The notes below the pieces were generated by a model. The model saw only the letters and a list, made by a program, of their open reading frames with translations. It made no database searches and was not told the DNA's origin. 64,000 nt of DNA from Planctomycetota bacterium (GTDB lineage: Bacteria; Planctomycetota; Planctomycetia; Gemmatales; Gemmataceae). This document shows positions 30,793 through 38,027 of this stretch, one piece after another. The stretch covers positions 1 to 64,000 of the forward strand of contig JACPPF010000071.1 in NCBI GenBank assembly GCA_016191165.1, written 5' to 3'. Position 1 is the stretch's first letter. Each line of letters begins with the position of its first letter. Both the position numbers and the translations under genes were made by a program.

Positions 30793-30897
30793 TGCCGCTC
30801 GCCAGGCGCTGCGCGAACGCTACGCCGCAAGCGGCGGACTCCTGTTGTCAAAACGCGCTTGCTCCGGTTACAATCAACGCGAATTCGAGGAGGGACC

Positions 30898-31374
30898 ATG
30901 TTCCGCGTCGGTATCGGTCATGACACGCATCGCCTCGGCGAAGGCCGCCCGCTCATCCTCGGCGGCCTGCGCATCGAGCATCCGCGCGGCCTGATCGGGC
31001 ACAGCGATGCCGACGTGGTGCTCCACGCCTTGACCGACGCCTTGCTCGGCGCCGCGGGGCTGGGCGACATCGGCGACGCGTTTCCCGATACGGATCAGAA
31101 ATACAAGGATTGCGACTCGCGTTTCTTCGTCGATGAAACCTTGAAACGCTTGCGCGAAAATGGCTGGCGCGTCGGCAACATCGATTTGACGATCTTCGCT
31201 CAGGAACCAAAGCTCGGCCCGATCAAGGCTCGCATGCGCGAACACCTGGCCGCGATGCTGGGTCTTTCCGTGGATGCCGTCAACGTGAAGGCAAAGACCG
31301 GCGAAAAGGTCGGCGCGATCGGACGAGCGGAGGCGATTGGCTGTCAGGTGATAGCGTTGCTCGAATCTAAATAG
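30898..31374 (+). CDS. ispF: 2-C-methyl-D-erythritol 2,4-cyclodiphosphate synthase
   Basis: A 158-residue enzyme of the non-mevalonate isoprenoid pathway. The metal and substrate motifs GIGHDTHRL, IEHPRGLIGHSDADVVLHALTDA and LGDIGDAFPDTD are complete, and the tail has VKAKTGEKVGAIGR. The start at 30898 follows GAGGAGGGACC. The stop codon TAG (31372-31374) is the first three bases of the palindromic repeat that follows. cysS comes next. Confidence 0.97.
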   Translation: MFRVGIGHDTHRLGEGRPLILGGLRIEHPRGLIGHSDADVVLHALTDALLGAAGLGDIGDAFPDTDQKYKDCDSRFFVDETLKRLRENGWRVGNIDLTIFAQEPKLGPIKARMREHLAAMLGLSVDAVNVKAKTGEKVGAIGRAEAIGCQVIALLESK

Positions 31375-31428
31375 CCCGCCATTTATGGCGGGTATGGGGG
31401 CGTCGGACCCGCCATGAATGGCGGGCTA
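31372..31428. repeat. Palindromic intergenic repeat, TAGCCCGCCAT family
   Basis: TAGCCCGCCATTTATGGCGGG at the left and CCCGCCATGAATGGCGGGCTA at the right are mirror copies with a short centre. The left arm contains the ispF stop codon; the right arm ends 18 bases before the cysS start. Confidence 0.65.
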
Positions 31429-31446
31429 TATCGTCGAGGTTTTCGG

Positions 31447-32988
31447 ATGGACCACAATCTACGCGTCTACAACACGCTGACCAAGCAAAAGGAGCCGTTC
31501 AAGACGGTCGTGCCGGGCAAGGTCAGCATGTACGTGTGCGGGCCGACCGTTTACAAGCCGAGCCATCTGGGGCACATGGTCGGGCCGGTGATCTTCGATA
31601 CCGTCAAGCGCTATCTGACTTACCTGGGCTACGACGTCAAGTTCGTCGTCAATATCACCGACGTGGACGACAAGCTTATCGTCGAGGCGCCAAAGCAAGG
31701 CCTCAGCGTTTCGGAATTGGCAGAACGTGTTACCAAAGACTACGTCGAAAACCTCAAGAAACTCAACGTCACCGGCATCGACGAGATGCCGCGGGCCACG
31801 CATTACATTCCCGCGATCATCGAGATCATTCAGGGCCTGATCGACAAGGGCTACGCTTATCCCGCCGCGGGCGATGTCTACTTCGACGTGACCAAGGACG
31901 ACGATTACGGCAAGCTGTGCAACCGCGATCCGGAGCAACTCGAAGCCGGCGCTCGCATCGAGGTCTCGGACAAGAAACGCAGCCCCGGCGATTTCGCCCT
32001 GTGGAAATCCGCCAAACCCGGCGAACCTGCGTGGGACAGCCCGTGGGGCAAAGGCCGGCCTGGCTGGCATATCGAATGCTCCGCGATGTCGATGAAGCTC
32101 CTCGGCAAAACGCTCGACATCCACGGCGGCGGGCTCGACCTGCAATTCCCGCACCACGAAAACGAGCTCGCCCAATCCGAATCGTACAATGGCTGCACCT
32201 TCGTCAATTACTGGATGCACAACGGCCTCATGCGCATTCATTCGCAAGCAACCAAGATCAAGGACGCGCCGAGTGGTCCCCTTTCCCCTGTCGGGAGCGG
32301 GATCGGGGGTGAGGGGCAACCTCAGAAGATGTCGAAAAGCCTGGGCAACGAGATCGTCGTTTCCGAGATCTTCAAACGCCATCAACCCGAGACGCTGCGG
32401 TTCTTTCTGCTCGCGACGCATTATCGCCGACCCATCGACTACAGCGAGGAACGCCTGGAGGAAGTGCGCCGCGGCTTGGACAGCTTTTACCGTTTTTTTG
32501 AACGATTGGAGCGCGTGGCGAAAAGGAGTTTTTACGCCTTTCCATCGCCGCCGAGGGACGATGGCGGGGGGGAGTTCGCCGAGTTTCGCAAACGCTTTCT
32601 CGAACACATGGACGACGATTTCAATACCGGCGGCGCTGTTGGCGTGTTGTACGAGTTACTGTCCGCCCTCAATCGTTTTGCGGACCTGAAGCAACTGGAA
32701 GCCGGCAAGGCGACGGGCGATGACGTGAAAGCATTCGAGCAGGGCGTCGTCTACCTCAAGGAACTGAGCGGACTCCTCGGTGTGTTTTCCTCGGCGCCGG
32801 AGAAACCGAAGGCGGACCACGCGAGCCAAAAACTCGTCGTCGGCCTGATGCAATTGCTGATCGATCTACGCGCCGAGGCGCGCAAGGCGAAAAATTTCGC
32901 CCTTGGCGATCAGATTCGCAAACGCCTGGGCGAACTCGGCGTCACCCTTGAGGACCGCCCGGGCGGCACGGATTGGCGAAAGGATTGA
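31447..32988 (+). CDS. cysS: Cysteinyl-tRNA synthetase with an in-frame repeat insertion
   Basis: A 513-residue class I synthetase charging tRNA-Cys. HIGH-type motif is PSHLGHMVG after YVCGPTVYKP (zinc Cys), HIECSAMSMKLLG, HHENELAQSE and the KMSKSLGN loop are present. Residues about 271-300, just before KMSKS, are longer than in Escherichia coli and include an SGPLSPVGSGIGGEGQPQ stretch encoded by a 40-base palindromic repeat (see repeat at 32277). The start at 31447 follows TCGAGGTTTTCGG. Function is probably kept because the reading frame is open and all motifs are intact. Confidence 0.95.
   Translation: MDHNLRVYNTLTKQKEPFKTVVPGKVSMYVCGPTVYKPSHLGHMVGPVIFDTVKRYLTYLGYDVKFVVNITDVDDKLIVEAPKQGLSVSELAERVTKDYVENLKKLNVTGIDEMPRATHYIPAIIEIIQGLIDKGYAYPAAGDVYFDVTKDDDYGKLCNRDPEQLEAGARIEVSDKKRSPGDFALWKSAKPGEPAWDSPWGKGRPGWHIECSAMSMKLLGKTLDIHGGGLDLQFPHHENELAQSESYNGCTFVNYWMHNGLMRIHSQATKIKDAPSGPLSPVGSGIGGEGQPQKMSKSLGNEIVVSEIFKRHQPETLRFFLLATHYRRPIDYSEERLEEVRRGLDSFYRFFERLERVAKRSFYAFPSPPRDDGGGEFAEFRKRFLEHMDDDFNTGGAVGVLYELLSALNRFADLKQLEAGKATGDDVKAFEQGVVYLKELSGLLGVFSSAPEKPKADHASQKLVVGLMQLLIDLRAEARKAKNFALGDQIRKRLGELGVTLEDRPGGTDWRKD
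32277..32316. repeat. Palindromic repeat inserted in frame inside cysS
   Basis: A 40-base stretch, TCCCCTTTCCCC...GGGGGTGAGGGG, nearly the same as one at 61819-61858 within the acetamidase gene. It has a fold-back centre and encodes roughly residues 277-290 of CysS. Such Gly/Pro/Ser-rich insertions (LTPNPSP-T-GGEG type) are widespread and look like a mobile repeat that uses an open frame. Confidence 0.8.
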
Positions 32989-33004
32989 CGATCCCCCCGT
33001 CTTC

Positions 33005-33058
33005 GTTTAGCCCCCGCATTGCGCAGTCGTGCGTGTAGGCGTCGGGCGGGCGCTAAAC
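33005..33058. repeat. Palindromic intergenic repeat, GTTTAGCCCCCG family
   Basis: GTTTAGCCCCCGC is mirrored by GGGCGGGCGCTAAAC across about 25 bases. It sits between the cysS stop and ruvC start. Confidence 0.55.
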
Positions 33059-33080
33059 GGGGATGGGAATCATTCCCATC

Positions 33081-33584
33081 ATGACCACATCCCGCCGCAT
33101 CCTGGGCATCGACCCCGGCCTGGCCATCACCGGCTACGGCGTGCTGGAATTCTCGCCGTTGCGTCCCGTCCTTTGTGAGGCCGGCATCCTCCGCACCGCA
33201 GACGACGATGCGATCGATATGGCAGACAAGGTCCTTTCCGTGTACAAAGGTGTAGTGGAGGTGATTGCGCAATTTGGCCCGGAGGCGATGGCCGTTGAAC
33301 AACTATACGCCCACTATGATCATCCGCGTACCGCCATCCTAATGGGCCATGCCCGTGGCGTGATCTTTCTCGCGGCGGCGCAGGCGAACATTCCCGTCGT
33401 CAGCTACGCTTCCACACAGGTGAAAAAGATCATCACGGGCAATGGCCGAGCGTCCAAGGAGCAGATCCAGCGAACAATCCAGAACGAACTCGGGCTGGCG
33501 ACGTTGCCCGACCCGCCGGATGTCGCCGACGCGCTGGCCGTGGCGCTTTGCCATTATTATCAAAACAAGTTGCATGCCTTATGA
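33081..33584 (+). CDS. ruvC: Holliday junction endonuclease RuvC
   Basis: A 167-residue nuclease that resolves Holliday junctions. The catalytic acids are visible: RILGIDPGLAITGYGV (Asp), AVEQLYAHYDHPRT (Glu) and DPPDVADALAVALCH (two Asp). ATG at 33081 is chosen; an in-frame ATG at 33063 is also possible since neither has a clean ribosome-binding site. The stop overlaps the ruvA start as ATGA, so translation is coupled. Confidence 0.95.
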   Translation: MTTSRRILGIDPGLAITGYGVLEFSPLRPVLCEAGILRTADDDAIDMADKVLSVYKGVVEVIAQFGPEAMAVEQLYAHYDHPRTAILMGHARGVIFLAAAQANIPVVSYASTQVKKIITGNGRASKEQIQRTIQNELGLATLPDPPDVADALAVALCHYYQNKLHAL

Positions 33585-34213
33585 TCACGAAAATGACCGG
33601 CCTTGTGAATCGCGTGCTCGATGAGGAAGTCCGCCTCCAGGTCGGCGCGCTCGAATACCAGGTGTTGGTCCCCGAATTCATTCGTCGCGCCGTCCAGCAT
33701 CAACTCGGGCAGGAAATCACCCTATACACGAATCATTATTTTGAAGGCAATCCAGCGCATGGCCGGATGGTGCCGCGGCTGATCGGCTTTCTCGCCGAGG
33801 CAGAGCAGGAGTTTTTCGACCTGTTCTGCACGGTGGACAAGGTCGGCGTGCGCAAGGCGATGAAGGCGTTCGTGCGGCCCATCAAAGAGATCGCCGACGC
33901 GATCCAGCGGCAGGACAGCAAGTGGCTGACCACGCTGCCGGGAATTGGCGGCGCGACGGCAGAGCAGATCGTCGCCACGCTGCGCCGCAAGGTGACGAAG
34001 TACGCCCTGATGGCAGGCCCAAACCACGCCGGCGTTTCGACCAGTCACCCAAGCGCCGTTGACGGCAATGTGCTGGAGGACGCCTATCAAGCGCTCCTGA
34101 GCGTTGGGCACGGCCCCCAGGAAGCACGTGATCGGCTCGATAAGGCGCTCGCGGATGCCAAGAACTTCAAGAGCGTTGAAGAGGTGTTGCTGGCGATCTA
34201 TCAGCAGAAATAA
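33581..34213 (+). CDS. ruvA: Holliday junction branch migration protein RuvA
   Basis: A 210-residue DNA-binding subunit. The N-terminal OB-fold (MITKMTGLVNRVLDEEVRL), helix-hairpin-helix segments (LTTLPGIGGATAEQIVATLRRK) and a C-terminal domain that contacts RuvB are present. It starts inside the last codons of ruvC. The frame opens at 33548 but the conserved MITK start at 33581 is preferred. Confidence 0.95.
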   Translation: MITKMTGLVNRVLDEEVRLQVGALEYQVLVPEFIRRAVQHQLGQEITLYTNHYFEGNPAHGRMVPRLIGFLAEAEQEFFDLFCTVDKVGVRKAMKAFVRPIKEIADAIQRQDSKWLTTLPGIGGATAEQIVATLRRKVTKYALMAGPNHAGVSTSHPSAVDGNVLEDAYQALLSVGHGPQEARDRLDKALADAKNFKSVEEVLLAIYQQK

Positions 34214-34294
34214 TTGCCACGCCCGCAGCCGACAGGCTGCGGGATGCTTTCGCGGTTCCCACCGCCGTTCGGCTATGAGGGTCAAGGGAGGGTC

Positions 34295-35329
34295 ATGGCA
34301 CGGCAACCGATTGTTCAAGGCGGGGGCGGTCCCGGCGATGACGACCAGCATCGCAATGCCGCCCTGCGCCCGCGCTGGCTGCGCGAGGTCATCGGTCAGC
34401 AATCGGTCAAGCAGCGGCTGGAAATCCTGCTCCGGGCGGCGAAAAAGCTGGCGGAGCCGATGTCGCACATGCTTTTCGACGGCCCGCCCGGCCTGGGCAA
34501 GACCACCTTCGCCACCGTCCTGCCCAATGAACTGGGTACGACGATTCAGATGACGAGCGGCCCCGCATTGACCAAGCCCGCGGACATGCTGCCGTTCTTG
34601 ACCAACGTGACCGACGGTTCGATCCTGTTCATCGATGAAATTCATCGCATGCCGCGCGTGGTGGAAGAGTTCATCTACCCGGCCATGGAGGACTTTCGGG
34701 TCGATATCGTGCTGGGCGAAGGCATGAGTGCCCGGACGATCTCGATGCCTCTGAAGCGTTTCACGCTGATCGGGGCCACGACACGCAGCGGAATGTTGTC
34801 CTCGCCGATGCGCGATCGTTTCAAGATCCATGAGCATCTGGATTATTACACGGTCGATGAATTGGCGCAGATCGTGACAATTAACTCAAGCAAACTGAAT
34901 ACGGTCATCGCCCCGGACGCGGCCCTGGAAATTGCGGGTCGCAGCCGGGGGACACCGCGAATCGCCAACTCACGGTTGTGGTGGGCGCGCAGTTTCGCGG
35001 CCAGCGAGCGGGACGGGACCATCGACCTTGCGACTGCCAGGGCGGCGCTGGCGATGGCGGAAGTGGACCAACTCGGGCTGGACAAGCAGGACCGCCGATA
35101 CCTGGAAACGATCATCCATGTTTTCGCGGGCGGGCCAACCGGGGTCGAGGCGATGGCCGCCACCATGAACTTGCCTGCCGATACCCTGAGTGATGAGATC
35201 GAGCCCTATCTGTTGCGCGAGCAAATGATCGTCCGTACGCCACGCGGTCGAATGGCGACCCGCAAGGCCTATGAGCATCTTGGCAGGCCGTGGGACAAGG
35301 AATCGGATCAGGGGCTTTTATTCGATTGA
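34295..35329 (+). CDS. ruvB: Holliday junction branch migration ATPase RuvB
   Basis: A 344-residue AAA+ motor. Walker A GPPGLGKTTFA, Walker B ILFIDEIHR, sensor IGATTRSGMLSSPMRDRF and a winged helix (PYLLREQMIVRTPRGRMAT) are all present. The start at 34295 has AAGGGAGG eight bases upstream and matches the family N-terminus. It completes the ruvC-ruvA-ruvB operon. Confidence 0.97.
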   Translation: MARQPIVQGGGGPGDDDQHRNAALRPRWLREVIGQQSVKQRLEILLRAAKKLAEPMSHMLFDGPPGLGKTTFATVLPNELGTTIQMTSGPALTKPADMLPFLTNVTDGSILFIDEIHRMPRVVEEFIYPAMEDFRVDIVLGEGMSARTISMPLKRFTLIGATTRSGMLSSPMRDRFKIHEHLDYYTVDELAQIVTINSSKLNTVIAPDAALEIAGRSRGTPRIANSRLWWARSFAASERDGTIDLATARAALAMAEVDQLGLDKQDRRYLETIIHVFAGGPTGVEAMAATMNLPADTLSDEIEPYLLREQMIVRTPRGRMATRKAYEHLGRPWDKESDQGLLFD

Positions 35330-35661
35330 GGTTTTCCTATCATATTCAACGAATCCCGGAATCGATCTGGTTGTTCGGGTTTGCAAGCCGTTAGCGGGCT
35401 AGGTTTTCCAGCCTGACGGGGCGGAGTTTTCAGGTTTTGGCGAATACCCACCTGATATAAACAAATTTACACTATGGATCTCAAAAAGATTTTCACACTT
35501 CTAGCCGATTCTATCCGATTTAGCTAGATTAACAAAATCAACGCTGTGTTCTTGGACTCTTGGCGTTACAGCGGTTGTGGGAGTTACGCAAGAAAAAGGA
35601 TGCTCTTGGTGGTCCCTGACCGCATGGAGATATGTTTACCCGTAATGGAGAGCGGCCCTGG
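35330..35661. other. Non-coding gap of 332 bases
   Basis: A locally AT-rich stretch (about 35440-35540) between ruvB and the hypothetical gene. I see no gene, palindrome or convincing promoter here. Confidence 0.5.
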
Positions 35662-36165
35662 ATGTCACGCACCTTGATCCTCCTTTTCCGTCGGGATCCC
35701 TCAAGGGATCATCAAACCGAGAAGGCCGATTTTGTGGGGTATCAGCCCCTTTGGCCGGACGGTAGACCAGTCGCCATCGGACTGGATGCCTTCTGCAAGC
35801 ACGGCCAACGCCTGCTGGGCCTGAACCGGCACCTGGCTGGTTGCGAGCAAAAACAGATCAAACTCGTCTGTCTGCCGCTCTCCGGGCGCGATGATCAGCT
35901 GAACCGAATCCCAGGATATCGGGTCCGCCGGTTCTTTTTGTTGCGCACCGGCAAGATCGGACGTATCCATTTCATGGACGGCACCCCGACCGTGGCAACG
36001 TTTGAACTCGGCGGCGATGAGCCGCGCGTCATTCACTGGATTGGCCTGGACACCCTGGCCGACGGCGAGACTCTCTGGTTCGACCTGGCCGCCGTCGAGG
36101 TGGACACGGCGGTCACTAGCTCCCCGCCTGTCGCCCGCCCCCGTTTGCAGGCAGTCGCGGTTTAA
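35662..36165 (+). CDS. Hypothetical protein, 167 residues
   Basis: No recognised family. It starts MSRTLILLFRRDPSRDHQTE and is basic at first and acidic later (EVDTAVTSSPP). It holds one pair of cysteines (FCKHG, AGCEQ) and a central YRVRRFFLLRTGKIGRIHF strand region. GGAGAG lies 10 bases upstream of the ATG at 35662. It is alone on the plus strand between ruvB and the convergent moaA. Confidence 0.55.
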   Translation: MSRTLILLFRRDPSRDHQTEKADFVGYQPLWPDGRPVAIGLDAFCKHGQRLLGLNRHLAGCEQKQIKLVCLPLSGRDDQLNRIPGYRVRRFFLLRTGKIGRIHFMDGTPTVATFELGGDEPRVIHWIGLDTLADGETLWFDLAAVEVDTAVTSSPPVARPRLQAVAV

Positions 36166-36233
36166 TACCTCGGTTGGCTGGAAGCGCAAGCGACGGAGAA
36201 TTCACTCGCCCGTCGAGTGCGCTTCTCCCCTGC

Positions 36234-37250
36234 CTACCCCCCGATCGCGTGCATGGTCCGTTGCGGCTTCACGAACCGAGCGGTATTGATTTCGTGCCCT
36301 TCCCATTTCCGCCAAATGTTTTCACGTACGAGCGCGGCAATTTCGCTGGTCGCGGCGCCGCCACGCAAGAGCGGCTTCAAATCGACTTCGTCCAGAGCGA
36401 ACAGACAATTTCTGAGTTTTCCCTCGGCCGTCAAGCGCACGCGATTGCAAGTCATGCAGAACGGGCGTGAAACCGAGGCGATAATGCCTACGCGGCCGGC
36501 GCCATCAAGGTAATTGAACTCCATGGCCGGGGCCTTGGGATCGTAGTTCGTGGCCGGCACGAGCGGCGCGACGTGGGTTTCGATCTGCTCCAGGATTTCA
36601 TGGGCGAAGTAAACCTTTTCACGTTCCCAGTTATCGGCGCCAATTGGCATGTATTCGATGAAGCGCATCTCCAGGCCATGCTCGCGCGCGAAACGCGCCA
36701 GCGGCACGACCTCGCCATCGGAGATGCCGCGGATGGTGACGGCATTGATCTTCACGGGATCGAAGCCAGCCTTCTTGGCGGCATGAATGCCCGCGAGAAC
36801 CTTTTCAAGGCCATCGCGCCGCGCCAGCTGACGAAAGCGATCCGGATCGAGCGCGTCGAGACTGATGTTGATGCGGCGCAAACCCGCGTCGAAAAGCGAC
36901 TGGGCCATGGGCGCGAGCAGAATGCCGTTGGTCGTCAGGCCGATGTCCTTGATGCCCGGAACTTCACGCAACATCGCAATCAAACGGGCCAAATCGCGGC
37001 GCAGCAGCGGTTCGCCGCCGGTCAGGCGAATCTTGTCGATGCCCAGCGGAGCGACAATTTCGACAAAGCGATGGATCTCCTCGAAAGTGAGCAACTCCTT
37101 TTTGTCCATGAACACGACGTCTTCGGCCATGCAGTAAGTGCAGCGCAGGTTGCACCGGTCCGTCACACTGATGCGCAAGTTGTTATGGATACGCCCGAAC
37201 GTGTCGCTGAGCGGACCGTCAAGCGTTGGCAAACTAACGAGGTCGTTCAT
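36234..37250 (-). CDS. moaA: GTP 3',8-cyclase MoaA
   Basis: A 338-residue radical SAM enzyme that starts molybdenum cofactor biosynthesis from GTP. The radical SAM motif is CNLRCTYC preceded by ISVTDR (C-x3-C-x2-C), then RLTGGEPLLRRDL; the second cluster ligands are in CMTCNRVRL and NCLFAL; the C-terminal AIGG pair is present. The start is at 37250. moaE and moaD follow the same direction upstream, so this is a moa cluster, interrupted by no other gene up to the GlcD-GlcF fusion. Confidence 0.96.
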   Translation of the reverse strand: MNDLVSLPTLDGPLSDTFGRIHNNLRISVTDRCNLRCTYCMAEDVVFMDKKELLTFEEIHRFVEIVAPLGIDKIRLTGGEPLLRRDLARLIAMLREVPGIKDIGLTTNGILLAPMAQSLFDAGLRRINISLDALDPDRFRQLARRDGLEKVLAGIHAAKKAGFDPVKINAVTIRGISDGEVVPLARFAREHGLEMRFIEYMPIGADNWEREKVYFAHEILEQIETHVAPLVPATNYDPKAPAMEFNYLDGAGRVGIIASVSRPFCMTCNRVRLTAEGKLRNCLFALDEVDLKPLLRGGAATSEIAALVRENIWRKWEGHEINTARFVKPQRTMHAIGG

Positions 37251-37298
37251 GGTTTCTTTTCGTTGAAAGCCCAGGGACGGCCGTCCCCGCAGTCTCGT

Positions 37299-37712
37299 TC
37301 AGGCGCCCGGATGCACCCATTCGGTGGAGCCATCGGCCCAGTTTTCCTTCTTCCAGATCGGCACCAGTTCCTTGAGCCGATCGATGGCGTGGCGGCAGGC
37401 GTCGAACGCCTGGGCGCGATGCGGACAGCTAATCGCCACCGCGACGCTGACGTCGCCGACCTCCAGATGCCCAAGCCGATGTTCGAGGATCAACTCGCCC
37501 ACGGGCCAGCGCTGGCGCGTCTCGGCTTCGATCTCGGCCATCTTTTTTTCGGCCATGGCCGGATAGGCATCATAATCAAGCGCGACGGTCACGCGCTCGC
37601 CAGTAAGGTCACGCACGGTCCCCAGAAAGAGGACCACCGCCCCGCAGTGGCGCCGGCGAACCTCCTCGGTCAAGGCATGACCGTCAATTACATCGCGCGT
37701 CAAGCGAATCAT
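37299..37712 (-). CDS. moaE: Molybdopterin synthase large subunit MoaE
   Basis: A 137-residue subunit that inserts sulfur into precursor Z together with MoaD. Signature parts are GAVVLFLGTVRD, LDYDAYPAMAEKKM, LEHRLGHLEVGDVSVAVAI, PHRAQAFDACRHAID and IWKKE (catalytic Lys). The start at 37712 fits the family; the frame opens at 37787. It lies between moaA and moaD. Confidence 0.95.
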   Translation of the reverse strand: MIRLTRDVIDGHALTEEVRRRHCGAVVLFLGTVRDLTGERVTVALDYDAYPAMAEKKMAEIEAETRQRWPVGELILEHRLGHLEVGDVSVAVAISCPHRAQAFDACRHAIDRLKELVPIWKKENWADGSTEWVHPGA

Positions 37713-37793
37713 GTTGGCTTCCGTCTTCGTTTGGCGTTCGCGCGGTGCCCATTGAAGCCTTGCGTGCGCCCGCTTGAGACCCATCACGCCATC

Positions 37794-38027
37794 TTACCCC
37801 CCACTGACCGGAGGCAAAAGGGCAACCTCGGCGCCGGCCGGAATCGGCGTCAAATCGTCCGCGAATTCATTATTGACCGCAAGGGCCGATTTTTCCACCA
37901 GGCCGCTCAAGTGGCGATAGCGCTCCTTCAAGCGAGCGCGCACCTCCCCCACGGTTGCGGCCGACTCGATGTCAATCCAATCCGCGCCAACCAAATCGCG
38001 GGCGCGGGCAAAAAGCAACACCTTCAT
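37794..38027 (-). CDS. moaD: Molybdopterin synthase sulfur carrier MoaD
   Basis: A 77-residue ubiquitin-like protein ending in the diagnostic Gly-Gly (ALLPPVSGG), which carries the thiocarboxylate. The start ATG at 38027 overlaps the stop codon of the GlcD-GlcF gene as TGATG. The wider frame to 38525 is a shadow of that gene. MoaE follows 81 bases later. Confidence 0.92.
   Translation of the reverse strand: MKVLLFARARDLVGADWIDIESAATVGEVRARLKERYRHLSGLVEKSALAVNNEFADDLTPIPAGAEVALLPPVSGG

Noticed and set aside
31372-31428. Rho-independent terminator after ispF
   Set aside because: The palindrome is strong but has no U-run on the plus strand, and the right arm is close to the next start; better described as a repeat.
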